This document shows positions 19,079-27,253 of a stretch of 64,000 nucleotides of DNA, one piece after another. Made by a program: the position numbers and the translations under genes. The notes beneath the pieces were generated by a model. It was not told the origin of the DNA, searched no databases, and saw only the letters and a list, made by a program, of their open reading frames with translations. The stretch is from an uncultured Sulfitobacter sp. Its GTDB lineage: Bacteria; Pseudomonadota; Alphaproteobacteria; Rhodobacterales; Rhodobacteraceae. Each line of letters opens with the position of its first letter. The first letter of the stretch is position 1. The stretch spans positions 86,514 to 150,513 of the forward strand of contig CAJJCJ010000009.1 in assembly GCA_905182645.1 (NCBI GenBank), written 5' to 3'.

Positions 19079-19450
19079 ATGTCCAAGCGCGTCCTACTTA
19101 TTGAGGATGAACCGAATATCATCGAGGCGATCAGTTTCATACTGTCGCGCGATGGTTGGACCGTTCATACCCACGAAGACGGCATGTCCGCGATGGACAA
19201 GGTGTTGGCCTTGCCGCCAGACATTATTATTCTTGACGTCATGCTGCCTGGCCGCAGTGGGTTTGATATCTTGCGCGATCTGCGCGCGACTGCTGAGACC
19301 GCCAAGATCCCTGTGATGATGTTAACCGCCCGTGGCCAAGCCCGCGACCGTGAGCTGGCCGAACGTTTGGGTGCAAATCATTTCATGACAAAGCCATTTT
19401 CAAATGCTGAGGTCCGCGATCACGTGCGTGAATTGATGGAAGCCACATGA
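19079..19450 (+). CDS. Single-domain response regulator
   Basis: A 123-residue receiver domain with no output domain. Acidic residues (EDEPN), phospho-acceptor Asp53 (LDVMLPG), the switch Thr in MLTARG and Lys105 (TKPF) are all present. It overlaps the next gene by four bases (ATGA), which in turn precedes the transporter-kinase fusion, so it is the likely phosphorylation partner. Lacking a DNA-binding domain, it must act on another protein or as a phosphate sink. Confidence 0.93.
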   Translation: MSKRVLLIEDEPNIIEAISFILSRDGWTVHTHEDGMSAMDKVLALPPDIIILDVMLPGRSGFDILRDLRATAETAKIPVMMLTARGQARDRELAERLGANHFMTKPFSNAEVRDHVRELMEAT

Positions 19451-19695
19451 CCTCGCCCGCGCCCAAGCAAGCGACGTTTCTTGCCAAAGATACCTACCGC
19501 AAACGCCGGATGCGCGATTTGGCCCGTGCTGTGCCAGTGATCGGCGTGGTTCTGTTGGCGATTCCAATGCTGTGGTCTGAAGCGGCACTGAACAGCGGCG
19601 CGACTGTGTATATATTTGTCGTATGGGTTTTGCTGATCCTTCTGGCTGCCGCCATTTCACGAGTCGTATCCACCGATACGCCCAAGACCCCGTAA
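19447..19695 (+). CDS. Small membrane protein between response regulator and sensor kinase
   Basis: 82 residues with a charged N-terminal third and two hydrophobic helices (about residues 29-45 and 50-70), so a small double-spanning inner-membrane protein. Start overlaps the response regulator stop (ATGA), and the kinase gene begins four bases after its own stop; the three are one transcript. No family function is recognised. Its place suggests it is an accessory subunit of the transporter-kinase. Confidence 0.75.
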   Translation: MTSPAPKQATFLAKDTYRKRRMRDLARAVPVIGVVLLAIPMLWSEAALNSGATVYIFVVWVLLILLAAAISRVVSTDTPKTP

Positions 19696-19699
19696 TCAC

Positions 19700-22384
19700 A
19701 TGGTCGCCTTTAATGTTCTTGTTGCCGTCGCTCTTGCTTATGTGGCGTTTCTGTTTGCGGTTGCGTTTTTTGCTGAGCGCCGAGCGGCACAGGGCTTTGG
19801 CGGTTGGCTGTATTCACCTGTCGTTTATACGCTGTCGCTTTCGATTTATTGCACCGCTTGGACGTTTTATGGCGCTGTCGGCTATGCTGCGCGATCAGGG
19901 CTGGAATTTGTTACGGTCTACTTAGGCCCCACGATCGTTATGGTTGGCTGGTGGTGGGTGCTGCGACGTCTTGTTCGCATTGGCCGGACCCAGCGAATTA
20001 CGTCGATTGCTGATCTGATATCGTCGCGGTTTGGCAAATCTACATCGCTTGGCGTCATTGTGACATTAATGGCCGTGGTCGCAGGCACGCCGTATATTGC
20101 GCTGCAATTGCAATCAGTGACCCTGTCGTTTTCGGTATTCGCCGATGCAGGTGGCCGCCCTTGGGGGCCCGATGAGCTGGCGGGCGGGGCAAGATGGGTG
20201 GCTGTTGGGCTTGCCATCTTTACCGTGCTTTTCGGAACCCGCAATTTGGATTCGAACGAGCGTCACCACGGCATTGTCATGGCGATTGCTGTTGAGGCTG
20301 TGGTCAAGTTGCTGGCACTGGTCGCCGTTGGTGTGTTCGTCGTTTGGGGCATCGCAGGTGGTCCGGCGCAAATATTGGCCGAAATCGACGCATCCCCGAT
20401 TTCACGATGGGAACAAGACGGGGCGCGCTGGTTCAGCTTAATTTTTTTATCGGCGGCGGCGTTCATTTGCCTTCCGCGGATGTTTCAGGTGCTGGTTGTC
20501 GAAAACGTCGACGAGCGCCATTTGAACATCGCGGGCTGGGCGTTCCCCGCATACCTGATGCTGATGAGCCTGTTTGTGGTGCCAATTGCGGTGGTCGGAT
20601 TGCGCCTGTTGCCGGCAGGGGCCAACCCCGATTTGTTCGTTCTCACCGTCCCGCTGTCCCAAGGCCAAAACGGGCTTGCGATGCTGTCGTTCTTGGGCGG
20701 TTTTTCGTCCGCGACATCAATGGTCATCGTGGCGACTATCGCGCTTGCGACGATGGTGTCCAACCACATTGTGGTCCCGATTTGGCTGACGACCCGCAGC
20801 GGTGGCGAGGCCACAGTTTCGGGCGATGTGCGTTATGTCATTTTGCTGTCGCGGCGCCTGTCTATCGCGGGCATTTTACTGCTTGGTTACCTGTACTACC
20901 GTGTGTCGGGTGGCGGGACCGCTTTGGCGGCCATTGGGTTGATTTCATTCACCGGTGCGGTGCAGGTATTGCCTGCCCTGATCGGTGGTATTTTCTGGCG
21001 TGGGGCCACGCGGGTTGGGGCGGCGATGGGCCTGATCACTGGCTTTGTTGTCTGGAGCTGGACGTTGTTTTTGCCTAGCTTCGACAATAGTGTGGTGATC
21101 AGTGACGCTGTGGCGACGCTTGGTCCGTTTGGGATCAGCTGGTTGCGCCCTGATGCATTGTTTGGGATCGACGGGATGGATCCGTTGGTGCATGGGATTA
21201 TGTGGTCAATGTTGTTGAATACGGCGATGTTCTTTGCCGGATCGGTGTTCAGTTTTCCAACCCCGTTGGAGCGTTTACAAGGCGCTCAATTCGTCAACTT
21301 ATTTGATCATTCAACCGGATCGCAGCCATGGCGGACCAGTGCTGCTAGCGCCGAAGATTTGCTGATTATGTCGCAGCGCATAATTGGTGGCACCGAGGCG
21401 CAGGCGTTTTTTCAACGCGTAGCGTACAGGCAAGGAAAATCCGGCTACCTGCCTGATGTCACATCAGAATTTATTGAAAACCTAGAACGTGAATTGGCTG
21501 GGTCGGTCGGTGCGGCCACAGCTCACGCCATGATTGGCCAGTTAACCGACGGTAGTGGTGTGTCTGTTGAGGACTTGATCGCCGTGGCCGACGAGGCCGC
21601 CCAGATTTTGGAATATTCCAACCAACTTGAAGCCAAATCCGCAGAGCAAGACCGCACCGCGCGTGCCCTGCGTGATGCCAACGAGCAGTTGACGACTTTG
21701 TCGGTGCAAAAAGACGCGTTCCTCAGTCAGATTAGCCATGAATTGCGCACGCCGATGACCTCCATCCGGTCGTTTTCTGAGATTTTGCGCGATAGCGATA
21801 TGACGGCTGCTGAGCAGGGCAAATATGCGGGCATTATCCATGATGAAACCCTGCGTTTGACGCGGTTGTTGGATGATCTTTTGGACCTGTCCGTGCTCGC
21901 CAATGGTGAGGTCGTGCTGCAAGATCAAACTGGTGGGCTAAAGGCGTTGATTGATCGTGCGGTCAGTGTGGCAGGGCATGGCGTTGATTTGAAGATTAAG
22001 CGCCCGCCCGCCGCAGAAGACGTAATGTTGCGCACTGATTTGGATCGACTTGTGCAGGTGTTTATTAATTTGATCGCGAATGCGCATAAATATTGTGACG
22101 CGCAAATTCCCGTTCTGCGGATTGAAGTATCACGCAATAATGGCGCGTACCGTGTTGATTTTATTGACAATGGCAGTGGCATTCGGGCTGAAAATCAGCA
22201 GATTATTTTTGAAAAATTCGCCCGCGTTTTGGATGAAGGTAAGGCGGGCGGCGCGGGTCTTGGGCTGGCGATTTGCCGCGAAATTATGAACCGTTTGGGT
22301 GGGCAGATTACCTATCTTCCGGGCCAAAGCGGGGCTGCATTTCGCGTTGTACTGCCTGCGACGGCAATCTTAGCAAATCAGTAA
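19700..22384 (+). CDS. Sodium/solute symporter-like sensor histidine kinase
   Basis: 894 residues. The first about 570 residues hold around 12-13 transmembrane helices of the SSS (SLC5) symporter fold. A linker with coiled-coil character (EYSNQLEAKSAEQDRTARA) leads to a HisKA domain with the phospho-acceptor His680 in SHELRTP, then a HATPase domain with the N box (LIANAHKY), DNGSGI and the GGAGLGLAI loop. This is the layout of CbrA-like kinases, in which a transporter domain senses or carries a nutrient. No PAS domain is seen. The response regulator encoded upstream is the probable partner. Confidence 0.93.
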   Translation: MVAFNVLVAVALAYVAFLFAVAFFAERRAAQGFGGWLYSPVVYTLSLSIYCTAWTFYGAVGYAARSGLEFVTVYLGPTIVMVGWWWVLRRLVRIGRTQRITSIADLISSRFGKSTSLGVIVTLMAVVAGTPYIALQLQSVTLSFSVFADAGGRPWGPDELAGGARWVAVGLAIFTVLFGTRNLDSNERHHGIVMAIAVEAVVKLLALVAVGVFVVWGIAGGPAQILAEIDASPISRWEQDGARWFSLIFLSAAAFICLPRMFQVLVVENVDERHLNIAGWAFPAYLMLMSLFVVPIAVVGLRLLPAGANPDLFVLTVPLSQGQNGLAMLSFLGGFSSATSMVIVATIALATMVSNHIVVPIWLTTRSGGEATVSGDVRYVILLSRRLSIAGILLLGYLYYRVSGGGTALAAIGLISFTGAVQVLPALIGGIFWRGATRVGAAMGLITGFVVWSWTLFLPSFDNSVVISDAVATLGPFGISWLRPDALFGIDGMDPLVHGIMWSMLLNTAMFFAGSVFSFPTPLERLQGAQFVNLFDHSTGSQPWRTSAASAEDLLIMSQRIIGGTEAQAFFQRVAYRQGKSGYLPDVTSEFIENLERELAGSVGAATAHAMIGQLTDGSGVSVEDLIAVADEAAQILEYSNQLEAKSAEQDRTARALRDANEQLTTLSVQKDAFLSQISHELRTPMTSIRSFSEILRDSDMTAAEQGKYAGIIHDETLRLTRLLDDLLDLSVLANGEVVLQDQTGGLKALIDRAVSVAGHGVDLKIKRPPAAEDVMLRTDLDRLVQVFINLIANAHKYCDAQIPVLRIEVSRNNGAYRVDFIDNGSGIRAENQQIIFEKFARVLDEGKAGGAGLGLAICREIMNRLGGQITYLPGQSGAAFRVVLPATAILANQ

Positions 22385-22444
22385 CCAATTACGGCGTAGA
22401 TTGCTGGTGCGGAATGCTTTGCCAAAAAGGGGGCGCAGACCCTT

Positions 22445-23367
22445 TTGACTATTGATAATACCATCCTTGAACGTATGACAGCGTGGCCCATGGCGGGGGC
22501 TGTGGATGTTCCTTTGACGTCGACGCGTGCTTTGCGGTTAGCGATGACACGCGCGGCTGATCGGTCGCTTGGTATGACGTTGACGGTCGCAAAGGTCACT
22601 GAAGACTTGAAACCGTTGGACACGATGATGGCGACGCTGCCTGAAGAGATGAGTTTTGTTCGCTTGGAGCGCGGCGGAGTTTTGGTCGGTTTGATTGCGT
22701 TGGATGTGCAATTGCGGGCCGCTGCAAATGAAGTGCAAACCATGGGCAAATTTTCGACAAAAACGCGCCCGACCGCGCGCATACCGGAACAGATATGATG
22801 CTTGCGGCGCCATTATGTGAAGGGGTGCTATCGTTATTGCCGCAAACGACCCAAGGGTCCGATCTTGACGGTTGGGTCGACGATGTGACCTTGGGTGATC
22901 CGTTTGAAAGTTTGCGCGCGGCTAGCTTGGCAATGGCCGATGCAGATTACCGCATAATGCGAGTCACTGTGGACTTGGTTCCTGATGCCCGCCAAGGTGA
23001 AATGATCATTTTTCTGCCCAACCATCAATCCGCAACCGTTTCTACGCCAGAAATTATGATTGACGGAACATGGGACAGGCGGATGTACGCTGCCGTGTCT
23101 CAAGCGCCTGCGGCCTTGCAGGCGGTTTTGCACAAAATGCATCTTACTTTGGGATACGTGGATGGACTGCAAGTTGGTGATGTCTTGCCGCTGTCGGGTG
23201 CCACGGTTGGATCGGTCAGATTGTTTGCGCCAGATGATGTTATGGTGGGAAAGGCCCGATTGGGCCAGTCAGCAGGGATGCGGGCCGTGCGCATTCAGGC
23301 ACCGCCAGAGCCAGAGCTGCGTGACATACCTGCGCCGAAGTCTGCCGAAATCGCGCGTGTCGACTAA
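22445..23367 (+). pseudogene. FliM/FliN-like flagellar motor switch protein, frameshifted
   Basis: The first frame runs from a TTG at 22445 (TIDNTILERM, TSTRALRLAMTRAADRS) to ALDVQLRAAANEVQTMG and stops at 22796-22798. The second frame continues at once with MMLAAPLCEGVLSLL and RIMRVTVDLVPDARQGEM, ending with a C-terminal FliN-like domain (LQVGDVLPLSGATVG). One missing base near 22783-22790 (PTGTD-MM would be read) joins them. The restored protein, about 306 residues, matches the Rhodobacterales FliM-type paralogue with a surface-presentation C-terminal domain. No other flagellar gene is in the window. The start codon is uncertain. Confidence 0.72.
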
Positions 23368-23819
23368 GTTTGACTTGCTATCTGGTCAAGTTGCCCACGC
23401 ATTCCGCCAAGTTCGTATCCGGCAGATTGGGTCGCTTTGATGATGTCATCGGTCGCCATTTCACCCGCCTGGGTAAGTGACCAAACGATGGACGACCGAG
23501 TACCAGATGCGCAATAGGCCAAAACAGGCCCCTTGGCGTCATCGATTGCCGCTTTTTGTTGCGCGACCATGTCGGCTGTCAGCCCCTGATGGGTGACGGG
23601 AAGGCGCACAAATTGCAGGCCCGCAGCTTCGGTTGCGATTTGTATCGCGTTTGCCTGGTGGCTGCTAGGTACCTCTTCGTCGGGGCGATTGCAGATCACA
23701 CATGAAAAGCCTGCAGCCGCGATCGCGGGTAAATCGGCGGGGTCAATTTGGGGGCTGACGGCAAAGGCGGGGGTGATTTGGCGGATATCCATTCCCGCTT
23801 TTACCGTCGCTTTTCCCAT
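23364..23819 (-). CDS. TIGR01244 (DUF442) sulfur-metabolism phosphatase-like protein
   Basis: About 151 residues from the ATG at 23819, which overlaps the upstream stop (TAATG). It has a dual-specificity-phosphatase-like fold with the P-loop YCASGTRS, and the N-terminal AVSPQIDPADL and VICNRPDEE motifs of the DUF442 family. In Agrobacterium and Xylella a DUF442 domain is fused to the metallo-beta-lactamase hydrolase Blh; here the two are separate genes of one operon, which supports a joint role in persulfide/sulfane sulfur handling. It overlaps the convergent broken FliM-like gene by four bases. Confidence 0.85.
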   Translation of the reverse strand: MGKATVKAGMDIRQITPAFAVSPQIDPADLPAIAAAGFSCVICNRPDEEVPSSHQANAIQIATEAAGLQFVRLPVTHQGLTADMVAQQKAAIDDAKGPVLAYCASGTRSSIVWSLTQAGEMATDDIIKATQSAGYELGGMRGQLDQIASQT

Positions 23820-24232
23820 TAATCCAGCGCCGTGCGTAGTTTTGGTGCCCAAAGCATGCCTGACAGCATCGCGATCAAGAAAACGATCCCACCAAAGCCG
23901 CCAAAGCTAAGTGAAGCGAGTGCCGGACCGGGGCAAAGCCCAGCAAGGCCCCAACCAATCCCGAAAAGTACGGAGCCCACGACGAGTTTACGACCCACTT
24001 TAGGGTCGGGCGCCGCGTCAAAGTGGTCGCGCAACACAGGTTTGCGTCCTTCAACAAAACGCCAAGCGACGGCCATTGGGAGGATAGCGCCGCCCATGAC
24101 GAAGGCCAAAGTTGGATCCCAGTCCCCAAAAATGTCCAGCCAGCCTTGCACTTTTAGCGTGTTCGTCATGCCAGAGATCAATAGCCCTGCGCCGAACAAG
24201 CCGCCGACGATAAATGCCATAATATTGCGCAT
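23819..24232 (-). CDS. YeeE/YedE-type membrane protein, second half (DUF6691)
   Basis: 137 residues with four hydrophobic helices and the motifs GLFGAGLLISGM and GLAGLCPGPALAS; the Cys in LCPGP is the conserved sulfur-relay cysteine of this family. YeeE/YedE proteins import thiosulfate or related sulfane sulfur. It starts inside the stop of the preceding half-transporter (TAATG overlap at 24230-24234), so the two are produced together and probably form one channel. Confidence 0.88.
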   Translation of the reverse strand: MRNIMAFIVGGLFGAGLLISGMTNTLKVQGWLDIFGDWDPTLAFVMGGAILPMAVAWRFVEGRKPVLRDHFDAAPDPKVGRKLVVGSVLFGIGWGLAGLCPGPALASLSFGGFGGIVFLIAMLSGMLWAPKLRTALD

Positions 24233-24657
24233 TAGATTATTCCCAATACATGTTTAAAGAGCATGACAGTCAGTCCGCCCGCGCCGATGTAGAACACGGT
24301 GGCAACGATCCCGCGCAACGAAAGCCGGCTGATCCCGCAGACCCCGTGGCCTGATGTGCACCCGTTAGCTATCCGTGTTCCGACGCCCACAAAAATACCT
24401 GCGATGGCGACCACCAGCAGATTATCGGTCAGATATGTGGGCTTTATGCCCATGGCCAAGGTCATGATCGCAGGCACGATGATCAGCCCTGCAATCAAGG
24501 CCGCTTTTTCGGGCCAGTTGCCCAAGCCGGACCTGTCCACAAGCCCTCCGATTATACCTGACGCGCCCATGACCCGCCCGTTTACGAGCAGGAATACGGC
24601 TCCAGCCGCCCCTATAAGGAGACCGCCGAGCAGCCCCATGATCCAATCTATTGGCAT
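24232..24657 (-). CDS. YeeE/YedE-type membrane protein, first half
   Basis: 141 residues; the start at 24657 follows AAGGATTTATC. Four hydrophobic segments and the motif TRIANGCTSGHGVCGISRLS, with two conserved cysteines thought to hand sulfur through the membrane. It pairs with the next gene, which supplies the other half of a YeeE-like transporter. It lies 16 bases after the metallo-beta-lactamase-fold gene in the persulfide operon. Confidence 0.9.
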   Translation of the reverse strand: MPIDWIMGLLGGLLIGAAGAVFLLVNGRVMGASGIIGGLVDRSGLGNWPEKAALIAGLIIVPAIMTLAMGIKPTYLTDNLLVVAIAGIFVGVGTRIANGCTSGHGVCGISRLSLRGIVATVFYIGAGGLTVMLFKHVLGII

Positions 24658-24673
24658 GATAAATCCTTGATAT

Positions 24674-25537
24674 TTATAGTGTGTTGACAGGAACTTTGAA
24701 GTAGCTCGTGCCGTTGTCTTCTGGCTCTGGCATATTGCCTGCCCGCATGTTGGTCTGGATCGACGGCAAGATAAGACGTGGCATGCCAAGTGTTGCGTCA
24801 CGCTCGGTGCGCATGGCGACAAATTCTTTCATTGGCCGCCCTTCTCCGATATGAACGTTCAGCGCCTTTTGCTCGCCGATGGTGGTTTCCCACGCGAAGT
24901 CATCGCGCCCTGGTGCTTTGTAATCGTGGCCAACAAAGACGCGGGTGTCATCGGGCAGCGCAAGGATTTTCTGGATTGATTGGTACAGGTCGGTCGCAGA
25001 CCCACCGGGAAAATCGCAGCGCGCTGTTCCAAAATCAGGCATGAACAATGTGTCGCCGACAAATGCCGCCCCACCGATCACATAGGTCAAGCACGCAGGT
25101 GTATGGCCGGGCGTGTGCATCACGTCGCAGCGCAATTGCCCGATGTGAATGCTGTCGCCGTCTTTGAAAAGCGCGCCGAATTGCGAGCCGTCCCGTTGAA
25201 AGGCCGTCCCTTCGTTGAACACCTTGCCGAAGGTGTCTTGGATCACCGTGATCTGATCTCCGATGCCAATCTTTCCGCCCAAGCGGTCTTGGAGGTAGGG
25301 CGCCGCAGAAAGATGATCTGCGTGCACATGGCTTTCTAATATCCACGCAACGGTCAGGCCCTCGGCCTTTATAAAGTCAACGATGGCGTCGGCGGACGTG
25401 GTGTCGGTGCGTCCTGCTGCTTGATCATAATCAAGCACGCTGTCGATAATCGCGCAGGCAACCCCTTGGGGTTCGCGCACAATATAGGACACGGTGTTGG
25501 TGGCTGGATCGAAAAAGGCTTTGACGGTGGGTTTCAT
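24674..25537 (-). CDS. MBL-fold persulfide dioxygenase/Blh-like hydrolase
   Basis: 287 residues with the metallo-beta-lactamase motif HVHADH, a further His in HTPGHTPAC and Asp in FVGDTLF plus VGHDY. This set fits ETHE1/Blh-like persulfide dioxygenases, which oxidise glutathione persulfide to sulfite using a mononuclear iron. It is the first gene of a four-gene operon read away from the BigR-type regulator, the same pairing as bigR-blh in Agrobacterium. Substrate is inferred from family and context. Confidence 0.88.
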   Translation of the reverse strand: MKPTVKAFFDPATNTVSYIVREPQGVACAIIDSVLDYDQAAGRTDTTSADAIVDFIKAEGLTVAWILESHVHADHLSAAPYLQDRLGGKIGIGDQITVIQDTFGKVFNEGTAFQRDGSQFGALFKDGDSIHIGQLRCDVMHTPGHTPACLTYVIGGAAFVGDTLFMPDFGTARCDFPGGSATDLYQSIQKILALPDDTRVFVGHDYKAPGRDDFAWETTIGEQKALNVHIGEGRPMKEFVAMRTERDATLGMPRLILPSIQTNMRAGNMPEPEDNGTSYFKVPVNTL

Positions 25538-25571
25538 GGCGAATCTCCCTTACCCGTTAACGATAAGCGTT

Positions 25572-25596
25572 TTGAAATACATTTCAATGTTGAAAT
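25572..25596. promoter_or_regulatory. BigR-type operator with three alternating half-sites
   Basis: TTGAAAT (25572-25578), ATTTCAA (25581-25587) and TTGAAAT (25590-25596), each separated by two bases, form two overlapping perfect palindromes. They sit between the divergent persulfide operon and regulator gene, 28 bases before the regulator ATG, and so can control both promoters. Confidence 0.75.
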
Positions 25597-25624
25597 ATGT
25601 TTTTAAATGCGGCAGGGTGTTTGC

Positions 25625-25981
25625 ATGACCAAAGTAATATCTGATCCAATGGATGCCGCCGCTAGTGAGGCAGCCGCAATGATGAAAGCCTTGTCCAATC
25701 CGGGCCGTTTGCGAATTTTGTGTGCGCTTGTCCCGCAAGATTTGACGGTGGGCGAGCTGGAGGCAGTATTGGGCCAAAGCCAGTCTTATGTGTCCGGTCA
25801 ATTATTGAAACTGCGCGCTGAGGGTCTGGTCATTTGCGACCGTGATGGCCGTATAATGCGGTACCGGTTGGCCGATCCGCGTGTCCGTCCGATGTTAGAG
25901 CGGATGTATGAGGTGTTTTGTCCGGAGCCGATATCAGGCGAGGACAATGCCTACGATAACCATCATCAACCCGATCATTGA
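25625..25981 (+). CDS. BigR/SqrR-type persulfide-sensing ArsR-family repressor
   Basis: 118 residues from the ATG at 25625 (AGGG ribosome site). Winged helix: MMKALSNPGRLRILCAL, then LGQSQSYVSGQLLKLRAEGL. Cys33 and Cys99 (VFCPEP) are 66 residues apart, exactly the spacing of the two redox cysteines of BigR (Cys42/Cys108) that form a polysulfide bridge; an additional Cys71 lies in the wing region. Persulfide would release it from the palindromes upstream and switch on the divergent operon. Its 3' end overlaps the convergent small membrane gene by 48 bases. Confidence 0.92.
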   Translation: MTKVISDPMDAAASEAAAMMKALSNPGRLRILCALVPQDLTVGELEAVLGQSQSYVSGQLLKLRAEGLVICDRDGRIMRYRLADPRVRPMLERMYEVFCPEPISGEDNAYDNHHQPDH

Positions 25982-26143
25982 TACAAAAAGCGCGCCCATA
26001 TTGATCGGCAGAATTTTGGAAATGCGTGCGCGCATTTCTGCGTCATCAAGTTTGGCTTTTTTGGCGCGTGCCACCATGACAATGGATGCCACGATCCCGA
26101 TCATGCCTAAAACGGACAGCGCTGCCCCAATCCAAATTAACAT
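25934..26143 (-). CDS. Small two-helix membrane protein, unknown function
   Basis: 69 residues: helix (about 3-25), a short charged loop with KAKLDDAEMRARISK, then a second helix (about 47-68). AAGGAA eight bases before the ATG is a good ribosome site. It is convergent with and overlaps the end of the BigR-type gene. Similar small proteins occur in Rhodobacterales, but no function is recognised. Confidence 0.7.
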   Translation of the reverse strand: MLIWIGAALSVLGMIGIVASIVMVARAKKAKLDDAEMRARISKILPINMGALFVSMIGLMMVIVGIVLA

Positions 26144-26252
26144 GCCGATATTCCTTTTTTACACAAATCCCGCCTAGCGGCTTGGCTGGGCTTGCGCAAG
26201 TGTCGCGGGGCGGGCTAGGGAAGGGGCCAGCCAATTCAAAGGAGCCAGCATT

Positions 26253-26513
26253 ATGGACAATGACGTGATAGACACAACAACCACAGTTGCCGGCCAAGAG
26301 CTGCGCCAATTTATTGAGCGTTTCGAGCGTTTGGACGCTGAAAAGAAAGACATTGCTGACGCCCAAAAGGAAGTCATGGCAGAGGCCAAAGGCCGTGGTT
26401 ATGACACTAAAGTGTTGCGCAAGATTATCTCTATTCGCAAAATGGACGCGAATGATCTAGCCGAAGAAGAAGCTGTGCTGGACATGTATAAAGCCGCTTT
26501 GAATATGATCTAA
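26253..26513 (+). CDS. gapR: GapR-type nucleoid-associated protein (DUF2312)
   Basis: 86 residues, predicted almost wholly helical and coiled-coil: LRQFIERFERLDAEKKDIAD, AEAKGRGYDTKVLRKII and the C-terminal EEEAVLDMYKAAL. These are the DUF2312/GapR signatures. In Caulobacter GapR tetramers clamp overtwisted DNA ahead of polymerases and stimulate gyrase and topoisomerase IV. AAAGGAG precedes the ATG. It appears monocistronic, with a terminator-like hairpin and seven T residues downstream. Confidence 0.93.
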   Translation: MDNDVIDTTTTVAGQELRQFIERFERLDAEKKDIADAQKEVMAEAKGRGYDTKVLRKIISIRKMDANDLAEEEAVLDMYKAALNMI

Positions 26514-26531
26514 GATCAATGATCCGGACAA

Positions 26532-26574
26532 GGATTACTGGCTGGATCAATTGCGCGGTAATGCCCGTTTTTTT
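26532..26574 (+). terminator. Probable terminator of gapR
   Basis: GGATTAC (26532-26538) pairs with GTAATGCC (26558-26565) with one bulged G, across a 19-base loop, followed by CG and seven T residues (26568-26574). The long loop weakens the call; the T-run strengthens it. Confidence 0.5.
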
Positions 26575-26581
26575 GCAGTAG

Positions 26582-26610
26582 GGCGCATGTTTTTGACTTG
26601 ACCATGCGCC
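26582..26610. promoter_or_regulatory. Inverted repeat before the XRE-cupin regulator
   Basis: GGCGCATG (26582-26589) and CATGCGCC (26603-26610) are perfect 8-bp arms with a 13-base spacer that contains a TTGACT-like -35. It ends 22 bases before the regulator start codon, a plausible autoregulatory site. Confidence 0.5.
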
Positions 26611-26632
26611 TTAACTGACGCAACTTTCCGGT

Positions 26633-27196
26633 ATGACGGACAACACTAACGCTATATTATCCCAACTGCCAGCGAAGTTAAAATCGGCAAGACAGGAAAA
26701 ATCCCTGTCGCTTGAAGCCGTGTCGAAACTTTCTGGTGTTAGTAAGTCTATGCTGAGCCAGATTGAGCGTGGCGAAAGTAGCCCGACAATTTCGACGTTG
26801 TGGAACCTTACGCGCGCCCTTCAGGTTGATTTTGCCGGTCTTTTGGAGGGCAAAGAAGAGGCATCCAAAATCGTTGTTTTGCGGTCCGATGAGGTGCCGA
26901 CAATCACGGTGAAAGAAACCGGATGCCACGTGCGTATCCTGTCACCGCCCGAAGATGCCGGATCGCTTGAGGTCTATGATCTGGCTTTTGAAGCGGCCGG
27001 CGTTTTGAATAGTCAGCCGCATTCCAAGGGGACACGGGAACATCTTACTGTCATTGAAGGCTGCCTGACGATCACAAGCGGCGAGGCGTCAGAGGTGCTT
27101 AACCATGGCGACACTGGCCGATATGCGGCGGATATTGATCATGCGATTTCGAGCAAGGACGGCGCGCGCGCGATGCTGATCGTTATGACTGAGTGA
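26633..27196 (+). CDS. XRE-family regulator with C-terminal cupin domain
   Basis: 187 residues: helix-turn-helix at about residues 13-67 (LEAVSKLSGVSKSMLSQIER and SPTISTLWNLTRAL) and a cupin_2 domain at about 110-185 (SQPHSKGTREHLTVIEG). Such proteins usually sense a small metabolite and control the neighbouring catabolic genes. The kbl-tdh threonine degradation genes start 57 bases downstream on the same strand, making them the likely targets. The ligand, possibly threonine or glycine, is inferred. Confidence 0.88.
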   Translation: MTDNTNAILSQLPAKLKSARQEKSLSLEAVSKLSGVSKSMLSQIERGESSPTISTLWNLTRALQVDFAGLLEGKEEASKIVVLRSDEVPTITVKETGCHVRILSPPEDAGSLEVYDLAFEAAGVLNSQPHSKGTREHLTVIEGCLTITSGEASEVLNHGDTGRYAADIDHAISSKDGARAMLIVMTE

Positions 27197-27253
27197 ATCC
27201 GTTATTGCGGAATTATTGTGCGTCATGATATACAACCTCAAACGGAGGGCATC

